From: Psilocybe azurescens
Taxonomy: Eukaryota > Basidiomycota > Agaricomycetes > Agaricales > Agrocybaceae
Direction of reading: 5' to 3'
Assembly (NCBI GenBank): GCA_023853785.1
Contig: JAJIRX010000648.1
Location: 372,001 to 436,000 of the forward strand
DNA length: 64,000 nt
Shown here in pieces: positions 24,482 through 37,224 of this stretch; position 1 is the first letter of the stretch, and every line of letters starts with the position of its first letter. The notes beneath the pieces were generated by a model, which saw only the letters and a program-made list of their open reading frames with translations, had not been told where the DNA came from and searched no databases. A program made the position numbers and the translations under genes.

Positions 24482-27400
24482 GGTCGGTGAATGAGGGGGA
24501 AGGCTTCAGGAAATACACCACTCCTGTTAGTGCCACTCCCATATATACGTATGCCTGGGTACCTGGAACTGCTCATGTGGCTCCCTTGGATCTGGTGGGA
24601 TAACTGAGATATGTCCAATAGAGATGCTTTCCGGATGCGTTTATTTTCAGGCTAAGCGATGCTAAGCAAATCGAACAAGGCAATCTCCATCAATTTGTGG
24701 GAACCCTGGAAGATATTTGGAGCTCCGCAGATTTCTACCTATCGTAGAGGTACCCACCCTCTTAGTTCTAAACACAAAGTTTAAACATCGCTGCTATGTA
24801 CCTGCAGTCCGCAGACGTAGTGCTATCTCAGAAGGGCTACTTCAACGGGAGATACTTCATCGGGAGTATGAATCTGAAAATTCGTGCTCCGATACCGCGT
24901 CATGAAAATTTCTAAACCCAGCAGCATGCCCCATCCAGTAGTTGGTGATAACTAAAAATAGTTGTCCTTCACATGGTATCGCGACACCACATCTGCACGA
25001 CACATAGTCAACATGTAGTTGTATCTGCATTTGAACGAAGTCAGTAGAAAGGCCATGCTGTGCCTATCGGGGAGGATTTTGATGATAAAAATGTATTCGA
25101 CCGCGAATTGCAAGAGAAATGGGACCTGGAAGCCGAGAGATTGATTCAAGCCGTATGCACTATAGCCCCGGCCTCTAGTGTCCCATGAATATAGGTAGGC
25201 TGCCACATGTAGACGGACGTCATTGTGTTAACAGTGGTCCGCGTGGGAGGGACTGGGAGAGACCGTTTTAGACTGAGGGTCTACATATTCGCCCACTGAA
25301 TCTAATAATAGCCCTCTTTGTGATGCCAAGTTAAGCTAAGGACAAGCGAGTAACAAGGGGAGGCCAGGGGGGGCCAGGCTCTCTGTCAACTCTTGATATC
25401 GGTTCTTGTCAATGTTGGCTTAGGGAGAAAGTTTCATCCAAAGAATAGTTCAAAGAGTATTCTAAAGAGTTACACAATTGACCAAAAATTTCAGCTATAT
25501 GTGGAGTCCTGTCAGCAGTATCGAGCTCCGGTAACTCCCTTGAGAAAGCACTATGAATTGCCTGTGCTGCTGGCGCCTGAGAATGCCTGCCCGAGCTTTA
25601 TATGCTAAGGCCAATCAAAGGGCGCAGACATTTTGACAGAGGCAGGACTCGGAATAATCTGCTACCGAGAGATTATTACTAGTCAAGAATGCAGGTACAC
25701 AGAGATTCGTCGTTTCATCAGCATTTCTGGAGCTCTTAATTTTGTAGCCTTGAACACATTGAAGAAGTGCTTGTAACACGGTAAAGTCATGGAGGAAGTG
25801 CAACAGACACAAGTAGGTATTGATTCAGCCTCAATTTCATTGGAATCTCCCTCCTTAAGTTCATTTGCGACTCATGTGACATCCTAAATCCTTATCTTGA
25901 GCGATCAGTTGCTGCCATGAAGCTTGAGCTATACATAATATCATGTATTAATATAAACCTATGTTTCCCTTATTCACTGGTAAACATCCGACTCCTGAAG
26001 AGCGTGATAGTTTCTCCAGTGATGAACCCTGGAGTACCTGAAAACGATTCCATGAAGTCGCATATTTTACCCCATCCGGGTTACAGATGACATTTTGTGG
26101 GTCTATTTGTGGCTCATTTCCGAATATTGGTCACATGGATTCTCACCCTTTATAGTCTAAGTTAACTTATCGCGATTGCCGCGATCTACCACCATTGCCA
26201 GTGTGATATTACTTAACAAGAGCGCTTTATCTCTTGGTGTACTGTGCTACAGCTTTCTGGTACACTATAATACTCGAATTACTCAGCCACGATTAGATCG
26301 GTTTGATTGAAAGAACATTCTTCTTGTCATAGCATATTGAGTCTCACGCGCTTTGCGCGCACTGATAAATGTATGAGGAGGGATGAAACCTTGCAAGAAT
26401 ATGCGTATAGGTGTCTATCAGAACTTAATTTAGTTAACTCAAGTAATCATAACGGCTTCTCGGACGTGGAAGGGCGTCTTTGACCGTACTGCTGCAGCTG
26501 GTAGGCTATAAAATATCCGAATACGAAAGGACTTATAATTGCACAGCGCGTACCCCGTACTATAATTATACTACGGGGTCAACACACATTGGAGTTGATG
26601 CCGGTTTCTGGGTTTCGTACAGATATGATAAGGCTATAGATAGCACTGAGGGCATTATCAAATTGTATCGAGGGTGATCTCGGGATCAGTATATATCGGG
26701 CGCCTATTATTAAGTTGACTTGATCCATAAAGCAACAATATGCGCAGAAGATCAGCTCAGCTGCAAATCGTCTTTGCTTTTATTGAATATCCGCAATCTT
26801 TGCAATGTGAGGTTATCGTCGTATTTGGACTTCGATTTGAATGCGTCTCGGTGGGTGCGTTCCAAAAGGCACACCACCATGAGTTTACGCACATTTGGAC
26901 AGGTTTAAGACTGCCTACAATGCTACTTCTAGCAGAGAATACGATACAATTTCGAGCCCCTGGGTCTGCAGAATAAGTACAGACAAGCACCCGGTAATCC
27001 TGCTGGCCCGGCGCTTTTACTTTGTCTTTTCAACAAACAACAGATAGAATGAGCACGATGCTGTCTGAAAATGGGGATGGCTGGAGGGCTATCTGGACGC
27101 TAGAATTCAGCCTTGGTCCTCATCATCGCTCGAGGGGCTATAGGCCTTCACCTCATATTTATCGGTTCAGTGAATAACCTGAACCAAATAATGCGTTCCC
27201 TGATTTTCGAAGTCTTAGGTATTGACAAAAGGCGACAACATTATTTCAAGTTGGCATAGCACTTTCTGTACTAGCATTCCCCTCATTGCTGGCAAAGCAC
27301 GTCCCAAAAATTGATATTAAGTCCTAATTTTTTAAATTGCTTGCAGGCGGCGCGAGCCCTGGGCTCTGAAAACGACTTAGAAAGTTATCTAGGTTGAGCC

Positions 27401-27719
27401 ATAGATTCATAGCCTGTTAACGTTAGATAGGACGGGTGATGAGCACCCTGACTTTCGCTCATCCAGCTCGTCCATGATTGTGGGAAAAAATCCATAGCTA
27501 CTGGCAGTTAGGGGCAATTCGCCTGTGTCTCTGAGTCCACCACCAACTGCAATCTGCAACTACCCCTCCAGGGATGTCATATCTTTCTCCCATTCCTCCT
27601 TCCTATGCTCATTTCACTCATAGAGACCATATCGTTTCTGACCTCTGACGCATAGCCTGCTGGTCTTCTCACTATACTCGAGAGTAGCCGCTCCAAATGC
27701 TCGACCTTCGAGAATCGGT
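24482..27719. other. Gene-poor stretch, no intact gene
   Basis: About 3.2 kb upstream of the permease. Short ORFs on both strands show no family resemblance and no splice-linked continuations. It holds one 28-bp palindrome (26552-26579), listed separately. The character, AT-rich with scattered stops, suggests decayed repeats. Confidence 0.4.
26552..26579. repeat. 28-bp near-perfect palindrome
   Basis: ACCCCGTA and TACGGGGT flank a TATAATTATA core, and the two halves differ only at one symmetrical position (C opposite C). It could form a hairpin, bind a dimeric factor, or be the scar of a palindromic element. Confidence 0.6.
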
Positions 27720-28220
27720 ACTATGGACTAATGGGGATTACTTCCTGGAGTGTGAGTAACAATGTCAGTCACGATTTCTTTCAACTTTTTAAACCCCTCC
27801 TCCGACAGGATATCTAGGTTTCATTCTCCTTCAAGAAACCCGGGGCGTGGGATAGGTTGAGAGTCGACATCATACGTCTCTGTGTCGCCACAGTAGACTC
27901 GAACGGAAGTGCCGAGGAAACTGAGGCCCTAAAGGCGGGGTAGATGGCAATCATCCAACATCAAAGCATGTCGATCGAGCATGGGATTGTTCGCACGAAA
28001 GCGGAGCTCGGCTATCTGAGCTCAACTGTCAATCCTCCTACATAAACGATAAAGACCGATTTGTCACTAGTGTCGAACACAACAAGGAACGTAATGCAAT
28101 CATAGTCATCGAAATTACGGCTCCCTGTTAGTGGTTTTTGCGGAACAACGTAGAAGGTGGAGTCGCTCGTGAGGCAATAGTTCAAGAGCTTGTCGTATGG
28201 TATTGGTGATGTGTATCCAC
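27720..28220 (-). pseudogene. Decayed coding segment of unknown family
   Basis: One minus-strand frame keeps protein-like sequence broken by several stops: IAELRFRANNPMLDRHALML, a stop, GLSFLGTSVRVYCGDTETYD with VDSQPIPRPGF, a stop, and NLDILSEEGFKKLKEIVTDI. The composition and phrase structure look like a former ORF rather than chance. I do not recognise the family; an F-box or similar Agaricomycete-specific protein is possible. Confidence 0.4.
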
Positions 28221-28337
28221 TTCGCTGTCTTTTGAGGGAACATGGGTGATGTGCTCATGCTTGCGAGTAAATGCATCTTGTGGGCTGAATAGTACGCGAA
28301 CCTTGAAGTACAACTTTGTTTTGGTACTTATGCGCTA

Positions 28338-29024
28338 CAGTCAAAGACACCTCCTTGACATACGACACCTCCTTGACACAAATCGATTTTTGGGCGCAAA
28401 TCTTGTTTTAATTCTACCAAATTTTGTGCGTATGCAGTACTAGTATGCATACAAGTGCTTGCAAAATTTGGTGTGGTTTGGTGGACTTGGTGTCTCAGAA
28501 TCGTGCGATTAAGACGGGAAATGACCGAATTTGGGTTGATGCATAATCTCGCAACTGATTTTTTTGAGTCAATAAAGCAACGGTTGGGTCCCAAATTTGC
28601 ACATTAGGTGCAATATAACCTGTTCCACTGATCTAGCTATTTTTTCCGATAAATCTGGACGAAATGCGTCCAAAACACAGTGTCCATCTTGTGGAAGCGT
28701 GACAAGGTGCTTACATAACACACGTTCTCTGATCAACGCGTTCTGGCCTCAACATCGGTTCTCTCATTCTAAACTTAGCCAACTTACTCAGGATGGTCCG
28801 TCGTGTCACACTTGTGTCAAGGAGGTGTAAACGTGACAATTTGGCTTCCAACTTTCTTTCCTCTCGTTTACAATATAATACATGGTATCTCATAATTATT
28901 TTTGGTAGATATACTCCTCAGAGTATCTAGTTATAGCCTAAAAAAAAATAACTGCAAAATCTTTTGTATTTGTGACGCAATATGGGCATGTCAATTTTTT
29001 GTGTCAAGGAAGTGTCTTTGACTG
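28338..29024. mobile_element. Tc1/mariner-like TIR element, non-autonomous (687 bp)
   Basis: The left end reads CAGTCAAAGACACCTCCTTG and the right end is its reverse complement with a single C/T difference over the first 23 bases. A TA dinucleotide flanks each side (28336-28337 and 29025-29026), as expected for Tc1/mariner insertion, and the CAGT terminus also fits. A second inverted pair lies inside: ACACCTCCTTGACACAA near 28365 and its complement at 28812-28828. Another imperfect palindrome is centred near 28445, with CCAAATTTTG-type arms. No ORF for a transposase is present, so it would have to be mobilised in trans. Confidence 0.7.
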
Positions 29025-29277
29025 TATATACTTGTGATTAATTGAAGAGCAATTTTGGCATCGAATCAGCATTAGAATTATAACTACGGAAATGCTTTGA
29101 GAAAAAGAAAAAGAAACTATAACAAGCACGAATAAGATGAGCAAAGGAAAAGGAAAAGTGCAGAGGGGGGTTTAAAGCAGTACAACTATTTACGAGTGAA
29201 CATAAGGAAGAGATCAAACAAACCAAAAGAAAAGGAAAATTAACAAAAAAGAAAAGAACACTTCAACGCCGAACACT
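29025..29277. other. Short spacer, 3' of the RXT3 gene
   Basis: A/purine-rich on the plus strand. Nothing is recognised; probably 3' untranslated sequence of the minus-strand gene. Confidence 0.35.
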
Positions 29278-32200
29278 TCAAACAGCATCAATCAACCTCT
29301 CCCTCGCGCCCTTCGGGGCCCACTTCCAGTTCTTCACCTGAATCGCCCACTCGGCCTCCATCCCATCGCCCGATGGATCGCGTACATACACGCTGTCATT
29401 CTCGAACCGGAACATGCCCCTCGCCAAATTGCGCTGCAGAACCTGCACGGAGAACTGCGGTTTCGGTATATCGTCTTCGAGGAGGATAGACGCCTTGTCC
29501 TGGTCCTGGTCTGCTGCGTCTTTATCATCGTTGTCGTCGTCCTTGTCCTTGTCCTGCAGCATGGAGGTGTCAGTCGGGAGAGGCGAGGAAGGCGGCGCGT
29601 CGTGGTCATTGTTGCTGTCATGGCCGTTCATGGGCTCGGGTTCTGGAGAGTGGACAGGGGAGGCTCTGGATGGTGGCGGAGGCGACGAACCAGGTTCAGC
29701 GAAGAGTGTCTTTGTTTTCGAAGCCGTATCAGGTTCGACGGGGTCGTCTTTTGTAACGACCATCGAGGGTTGTTTCGTTGATGTGGCTTCAGCGGCCTGA
29801 GAGGTCGCATCAACACTGGGCACGGGAGGGGTGGTGGCGGGGGTTTCGGCAGCGACAGCTGTGCTGACAGCCTCCTTTGGGTCATCCACGTCAGAAACCT
29901 TTGTCGGAGCAGTTTGAAGAATAGCCTCTTCAACTTTATTGTCGAGTAGGGTAGCATCTGCGCTGGCAGCAGTCTCAGCCTCCGCTTCAGCGACAGTCTG
30001 CTCGTCCTCAACAACAACCTCCGTCTCCAAAATCAACGCGATATCATAAACCCTCTCCGCCGACGTGTCCGACTCGGTAGGAGAAAGGATATTAGGCGAA
30101 AGTAGGTAGGCTTCTTTTGTCGTCTCAAGAATAACTGGGCGGAGAGGGTCGTTTTCGGTCGTAGGGCTAGACGCTGCGTTGGTAGCGGTATTTGTGGCTT
30201 CGTCTGCCATCTCAACATCCTCGCTGTCTTGCATGCGCCTACGCTTCCTAGGCCGAGGGACGTCCGGGTCCGATGAACGAGGTGATGGGAATAGGATCTC
30301 TTGTAACAGCGAAGGAACATATTTATACCTGTCAGAGAAAAGTTCGAGTCAATGAACAACATTCAAAAAATCCATCGAAGAGTAAAATATATGAACGTAC
30401 CCAACGCGTAGATCACCAGCAGCACCCATGCCGAACACCATAGTCCTCACATCCATGAGCTTCTCTTCCCTCTCCGCGCGGAGTTGTTTGAGCGCGACAT
30501 TATCGAGTCCATCGTTCTCATCGGCACCACCATGCATCGCCGTGCTCAGGAGGTCCGCCTCGTCGTCGTCGTCGACTTCAGGTATAACGTCCAGCACAGT
30601 CGCATTGGGCAGCCGTCTAGGTTGGACAGGCCACCTGTCCCACCCGCGGCGTCGTTTCCGACCTGCGAGCCGACTCATCGATGTGGCACCAGAGCCAGCA
30701 GCAGCGCCGCCTAGAACACTCGCGCGTCGCTCCGCATACTCCCGAAGACGCTGTGCGCGGTTGCGCAATCCGACTCCTGATGAAGTATGAGCTGTGCCTC
30801 TCTACAGAAAAAAGAATTAATAAAATTAATAAAAGAAACCAACGACTCAGAATAAAAGGAAAAGAACGAACCTCGACAAACTCGACGCCGACAATCTCAA
30901 TCGCGCTTCCATCGTGACCCGTGCCCCACGCAGCGCTGACAAGGCTCCGCCCATCGTCCTCCGGATCGTCAAACAGCATATCTTCCTCCTCCTCCTCCTC
31001 TTCCCGTCTCAGAGCACCACCACCCACATCACCATTCCTTCTCCGTCCTCTGACAACTCTATCATCTTCATCCTCTTCCTCCTCTTCGCCAGCGACTTTG
31101 CCGCTCCTCCCAAGTGGGTTGAAACAGCGCTCGCCGTAACCACCCACAAAGCGACCCACCATTTCCTCTCTGACATACGTCGGATCCTCCATGTTCGCAT
31201 TCGCGCTCGCGCTACCTCCACTTCCATCCGCACCTGCAGCAGCAGCAGCAGCAGCAGGCGGCACACTCATCGTCGGCCCCCGCTCGCCGTCTTCCCAAGC
31301 CCAACCCCCACGCAAAAACACTCCCCGCACCGGCGCCCGCACACCGGATGACGCGCACGTCAATGCGCACATCCCGCCCCTTCGCGCGAGCTTTCCGCGC
31401 CCCGCTCCACGTGAGCCATCCGGAGTGTATCGCGCACAGGAAGATGTCAGAGTCGTCGGTGTACACCCTGCGCGGACGGCGCGAGCGCAGGCGGCGGGCC
31501 TTCGTTGAGCTAGTGGTGGTGCCGCCGCCGAGGTTGGATCCACTCCCGCCGCTGCTGTTGCTGCTGCTGTTCGCGACGGCCAGACTTCCATTGACCTCGT
31601 TGGCGCTGGCGCTGGAAAGGGTTGTGCTATTCGCGAGATGGCTGCTCTGCTTGGCGGACATGGGCGGGCGGGTGCGCTTCCCATTCAGGCTTGCGCCCTT
31701 TCTCCTGGAGCGCGTGGGGAGAGGCGGGCGCGGGCGCGGGTCGAAGCCGCCTCCGCCCCACAGACGCGGGCGAAGGGGTTTCTCGGTCGGGATGTACCCC
31801 GAAGGGATAAGGATGGTCGTGCGCGTCTCCATGTCGAGCAGGGGCTGTTGCGCGGGCGGCTCAATGGTCTGTTCTTCTTGAGCGGATGCAACAACGTCGT
31901 TTTCAGGAATTGCAATGTCGTCGCTCTTCGACGCAGCGGCGGCGACAGAAGGCTCTGGCTGGACTGACTTCTGGTTGTTGTCGTCATCAACGTCCATGGC
32001 GGTCATGGTTTCCGGTTCCGGTTCTTTCTTCGTCTCCTTCTCCTTCTCCTTTTCCTTATCCGTTTTCTCAACATCTCGAACTTCCTCGCCCTCCTCTAAA
32101 GCTTGCTCCTTCACCAACTCGACTTTCTTCTCCTCCTCTTCATCAATCTCGCCCTCCTCCATCTTCGACGACGCATCATCTTCAACGACCCTTCCAGTCT

Positions 32201-35200
32201 TCTTCTCCTTCACCTTTTCAGCCTCCTTCGCCACCTTCCCCGTCGCCTCTCTCTCCGTACGTTCTTTCTCTATCCTAGCCTTCTCCTGTTCCTGTTCTTT
32301 CAATCTCTGCCTCTCCTCCTCTTCCTTCCTCAATTTCTCCTTCTCCTTTTCCTGCACCATAGCATCCTCCGCCCGTTCCTTCTCCTCCTGCTCTTTCCTG
32401 GCCCTCTCCTTCTCCACCTGGACCCTCTCCTCTTCTTTGGCTCTCCGCGCCGCGTCCTCGCGCTCCTTCATCCCCACAAGCCCCGCGCCCAGCTCGAAGA
32501 AATACGGGAACGGCACCTTGGGGTACACCCACGTCCCGAGATCGACGCGCACTCGCGCGCGCGTGCTCTCGCCCTCAGCCTCCGCACGCCACTCGTCCCA
32601 CTCGTCCAGCGCGTCGGCTTCGGCTTGTGCCGCCGCAGCGGGAGGCTGCTGCTGCTGCTGCAGAAGCAGATGGTTGTTGCAGAGGCATCGGCGGTGCGTG
32701 TGGACGTGAATGTGGATGTGGATGCCCATCGCTGAATCCGTCGACGAACTCGCCGTATAGATCCCTGCGGGTCCGCGGGTCTTCAAACGGCTCATGTGCG
32801 AAGTTCGGGTCTGGAGACTGCAGTGCGGATGGTGCTTGGTGGCGATGATGGTGATAATGATGATGGTGTGGTTGCATCGATGTAGGCGGCAGCGGCATGC
32901 CCTGATGCTGTTGTTGTTGGTGTTGCTGCTGCTGAATATGCTGATGCTGGGAGGGTTGACGGTGCATCGTCTGCATGCGCGCCTGCTGCTGCTGGAGCTG
33001 GAGCTGCTGTTGTTGATGCGCGGACATCCCAACGCGCGGACCATCGTACTCCCTGTCTCTGTCTCTCTCCCTCTCTCGCTCGCGATCTCTATGCCCATCC
33101 CTATCCCTATCTCTCTCCCTATCCCTATCCACTCGCTCCCGCTCCCTCTCGCGTTCTCGCCTCGTAACACCATACTCCCCTGAAGAATGAACCACATGCC
33201 CACGCCCAACCGGAGGCCCATCATACCAGCCCGCATCATCCACCATCATTCCAGCTGGACCGCCCGCGCTCGAAGGGGGCGCTCTTACAAGCATATCATG
33301 CGCATCCAACATATCCACATCACGGTCGCGATCTCGCTCCCTCTCACGTTCACGCTGTTCCCTCTCTCGGTCACGCTCCCGGTCGCGGTCACGGTCTCTG
33401 TCACGTGGATGACCGCCAACTCCGGAGTACACGTGACGGCCTTCCGGACCGTGTACCTGAAGGTGCGCGTGCTGCTGCTGCTGCTGCTCGTCGACCATCA
33501 TCGCGTCGTGCATTTGTCCAGGGTGTCCGTGTCCCAAGGCGATCTGCTGCTGCTGCTGAGCGTGCGGGTGATATCCTGAAGACGGCGGCGGGGCAGGGCG
33601 TTGCTGCTGTTGCTGCTGGGAGTAAATGGCATCTGGAGGCGGAGGAGGGTACCCATCCTCCGCAGAGCCCATACCGCCACTACGCCGCTCGTTCGCAGAT
33701 GATGGGCCTGGCTTAAACGCGGCAGCAGCGTACATCTCGCGGCCCTTTTCCCTGCCCATCTCGCGCATCCTGTCGCCTGCTCGCCCTCCTTCCCTATCCC
33801 TGTCTCGCTCCCTCTCCCTCTCCAGCCCCCTCCCAATATCCCGCTCAACCCCTCCCGCTCTTTACTCCCCATCCCCAACACACTATTCCTTCCACTAGCA
33901 ATACCCGTCTTCTTCCCATCTCTCTCCCTCTCCCTCTTGTCCCCACACCCACCCCAATCCCACCACCACCACTCAACACCGGCACCGGCGAATTCACCCT
34001 CGAGCCCCCAGCCCCCACTTGCATCTGCACCACCTGCACCTGCTGCTGCTGCTGCACGAGCCCTGGGACGAATTGTGTATGGAACTGCGACTGGAACTGG
34101 CTCTGCGGCGGCACCCCGCCCCCGCCCGCCGAGATCGACGACGCAGGCACTAACTGGCCCGACGTCGATGGCGAGACCGTCGTCGGTCCTGGCCCCCTGA
34201 TCCAGGCGGCGAGGTCGAGGTCGTCGTTACCCCTGCAGATGATGGCAGCGGGGGTGCAGAAGGGCCTTGAGCCTGACTTTGAGAGGGAGGCATGGACGGC
34301 TGGCGCGATTGCGGCTGCGAATGCGAACTCAAATGCCCATGCCCTCCGTGCCCTCCCGGACCCACAATCTGCTGTCCTCCTCCGCCATGCGAACCCGTGT
34401 GCGAATGACTATGTGAATGCGAATGTGAATGCGACAGAGAATGCGCATGCGACGACGACGGATGGATGTGCGAATGGCTGGGGTGCCCATGCTGCACGTG
34501 GCCCAGCGGGTGCGTGAATGGGTGCGGGTTCGACATCCCCCTGCATTCGACGAAGATGCAGACCCCGATGCAGAGATAGGCGGAGCACCTCCCGTCGACG
34601 CCCCAGAATCCTTATCCTGCTGCCGGCCGCCGCGCGAGCCAGCAGAAGAAAGTGGCGGGGGCTGCGCCGACGCAGGTGGCACCGGTGGAGGGGGTACGAC
34701 CCAGACGACGACGGACGATGGTGGATCATCCTTTCTCTCTCCAACCACTCCCTCTCCTTCTCTCTTTCCCGCGGGTCTCTGCCGTCTCTCATATCCCTAT
34801 CTCTCATATCCCTATCTCTCATATCTCTCTCCCTCGGATCTCGCTCCCGCAACTCTCGCTCTCGCATATCTCTCTCCCTCAACTCCCTCTCTCGCATATC
34901 CCGCTCTCTCAACTCGCGCTCCCTCAATTCCCGCTCCCTCTCCCGTTCTCTCAACTCGCGCTCCCTGACATCCCTAACCTCTCTAACATCTCTGACATCC
35001 CGCTCCCTCATATCCCTAACACCAGCATCCCTCTCCCTCAAAGGCGTCGCCGATCTCGGCACCGCCACCCGCTCAGCAGCCATCGCAACCGCTGTGGTCG
35101 ACGGCAACGTGGACCCGCCGACGCCAGGCCCGATGATGCCAGGGCCAGGCAGACCCATGCCCCTCTCCCGCTCCCTCTCCCGCTCTCGTTGGGGGAATAA

Positions 35201-37224
35201 AGATGACGCAGCTGAAGCAGATGGACCCAGGGGCGCCTGTTGCTGCTGCTGCTGGCGACCCGACGCGACACCGACACTCCTCATATGGTCCATTTGCTGC
35301 TGCTGTTGCTGCTGCTGCTCCTTTTCGCGTTCTCGAGGGGACATACCCATGCCCATTTGCATAGGCATAGGCATACTCTCCCGCTCCCGCTCGCGATAGT
35401 CGCGCGTCGGCATAGTAGGATACCCGGCCAACGGCGGCGGCGCAGGAGGCGGCACACCCCTTATCTCCCTATCCCTCTCGCGTTCGCGCTCACGATCCCG
35501 CATACTCAGATCCCTCAACTCCCGCTCGCGCATCTCCCTTTCCCTTTCCCGCTCCCTCTCCCGCTCGCGCAAATCCCGATCCCGAAACTCTCTATCGCGC
35601 ATATCGCGCTCCCGCTCGCGGATGTCTCTGTCTCTCTCCCTCTCGCGCTCCCTGTCTCGTTCTCTTTCCCGTTCTCTTTCCCTCTCTCTCGCGCTCGCGC
35701 TCTCGATCCCTGCCCATGCCCCCGTCAGTATCCCGATCCCGATCCCGATCAGCCCCACTCGACCTCCTCGACAAGCTCGGCGTATTCCCCCCAGAAGAAG
35801 CTGAGGAGTCCGTGCGCCGCGGCGCAGGCATATTCGAGCTCACAGTCGGACCCCCCGGAGATCGGAGCGTTGGACGTAAGTGGGAGGCCAGGGGAGGAAG
35901 AGGATAGAGGTGGCGGCGCGAGCGGGCCTCGGGCGTCGATTAGAGGCGGTTTTTCGTCTGTGATGGGATGGAGGGGTTGTGGTTAGTATGAATGTTTGAT
36001 GAAAATAATAATATGAATGAAGGAGGGATGGGATGAGACGTATGTGAAAAAATGTTAGACAGAGTGGGGGTTCGGAGTTGAAAGGGAGTTATGAAGGTGG
36101 TGCAAGCAAGTAAAAACAAAAAAAAAACAAAAAAGACAAACCAGGCAACAAGAAAGGAGATGGGCCTGACCCAGGGCCTACAAGCGCCGTAGTGTTACTA
36201 TTGCTGGGAGCCGAAGACGAGTTGTTGGACGCATTCGACAATCTGCGTCTCTCCCTCTCTCTATCCCTATCCCTCTCTCTATTATCCCTATCCCTGTCCC
36301 TCATATCCATAGCAGCACGTTCGCGCGCACCAAGACCGAGTGTGTGAGTGTGACGTTGCTCCATCATCAAAGAAGAGCTGTTGTTGCCAATCGCAGAAGA
36401 ACCGGAACCAGGTACCACGTGACCACCACCACTACCCGACACGACCCCCAGACACTGCCAGGCCCTGAGGCGGACCCCGCGAGACCGCCGGAGGAAATGG
36501 GCGGGGATACGGCTGGGGAGCCCGAGCTGACACGCGGTGAGGCTACAGTTGTTGCACCGGTGGAGGAGATGTGCGTGTCGAGGGCAGAGCGCAGGGGCGG
36601 TGAGTGCATGGTGGATAGATTGTGAGATGAGGAGGATGACAACGTGGGAGTGAGCGGCGGAACACGTTGTAAATTTTGATTAAGTGCGGGGTTTGAGGAA
36701 GAAGAAATTAATGGACGAGGGGAAGGAGGCGGCGGTGCGTGAAACGATGGAGCCTGGCTCGAATGCGATCCGGCTCTGCTCCTGGAAGACGGCAGCGGGT
36801 CGAGGTTGGAGTACGGTTTCGGCGAGTGAGTGTGATTGTGGGAGGCGGAGGAGGAGGAGGACCAAACAGGCGGAGGCGGCGGGGACTGCTGCTCTTTCGC
36901 GGGGGTCATCGTCGGTGTTGCTGGGTTGGACGAGTCTGGACGGATGTAGGGATGGGACCACGCGGCGTTCAGATGCGATCTCGCGCCTTGGCCCGCGCTC
37001 GTACTGGCTGCGCGCTGCCATTGTGGGGATGGAGGCTGCGACGGCAATGGGACATGCAAAGGAGGTGGGAGATTGCTGTTGCTGCTGCTGTTATCGGATG
37101 GCTGTTGCTGTTGCTGCTGTTGCTGCTGTTGTTGTTGTGGCTGCTGTTGTGGCTGCTGCTGATGCTGAGTAGGAGGAGCTCTCCTCTCTGACGGAGAGTC
37201 CTGGAGCAAAGCGCCTATGTTCAT
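29278..37224 (-). CDS. RXT3: Rxt3-domain protein, Rpd3L histone deacetylase complex subunit, with long low-complexity N-terminus
   Basis: Rxt3 is a subunit of the large Rpd3 deacetylase complex. The start at 37224 gives MNIGALLQDSPSERR, followed by polyQ, a Ser/Pro-rich region and very long RE/RD/RERE repeats with His- and Gln-rich islands (about 36350-32600). A KE-rich coiled-coil-like stretch follows (about 32500-32050). The Rxt3 domain lies at 31850-30900: TTILIPSGYIP, LRPRLWGGGG, RRVYTDDSDIFLCAIHSGWL, TWSGARKARAKGRDVRIDVR, EEMVGRFVGGYGERCFNPLG and IEIVGVEFVE. It continues with RNRAQRLREYAERRASVLGG, EKLMDVRTMVFGMG and YKYVPSLLQEILFPSP, and ends with FSVQVLQRNLARGMFRFEND and WAIQVKNWKWAPKGARERL. 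The open frame changes repeatedly at G/C runs (33849, 33941, 34193, 34537, 34690, 35851), each fixed by a one- or two-base length change. I treat 8 kb as one gene, but a split into two cannot be excluded. Confidence 0.75.
32575..37200 (-). repeat. Low-complexity coding repeats (polyQ and RE/RD tracts)
   Basis: Within the RXT3 N-terminus. CAG/CAA runs give polyQ at about 37080-37170, 35240-35330, 33470-33620 and 32890-33020. Degenerate GAG/CGC/AGA hexamers give alternating Arg-Glu/Asp stretches at about 34790-35700, 33040-33180 and 33320-33400. His-rich runs occur near 34400-34500 and 32850-32880. These tracts are prone to length change and to mis-assembly. Confidence 0.8.

Noticed and set aside
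31915..32709. 264-codon plus-strand Ser-rich ORF
   Set aside because: Reverse of the KE-rich coding stretch of RXT3; Ser codons are simply the complement of Glu/Lys/Arg codons.
34518..35399. Plus-strand ORF that looks like an SR-repeat protein (SLSRISRSLNSRS)
   Set aside because: Mirror image of the RE/RD repeats on the minus strand, where the Rxt3 domain and start codon give direction.
34790..35700. Regular repeats resembling a CRISPR array
   Set aside because: They are degenerate hexamer codon repeats inside a eukaryotic coding region, with no spacers.
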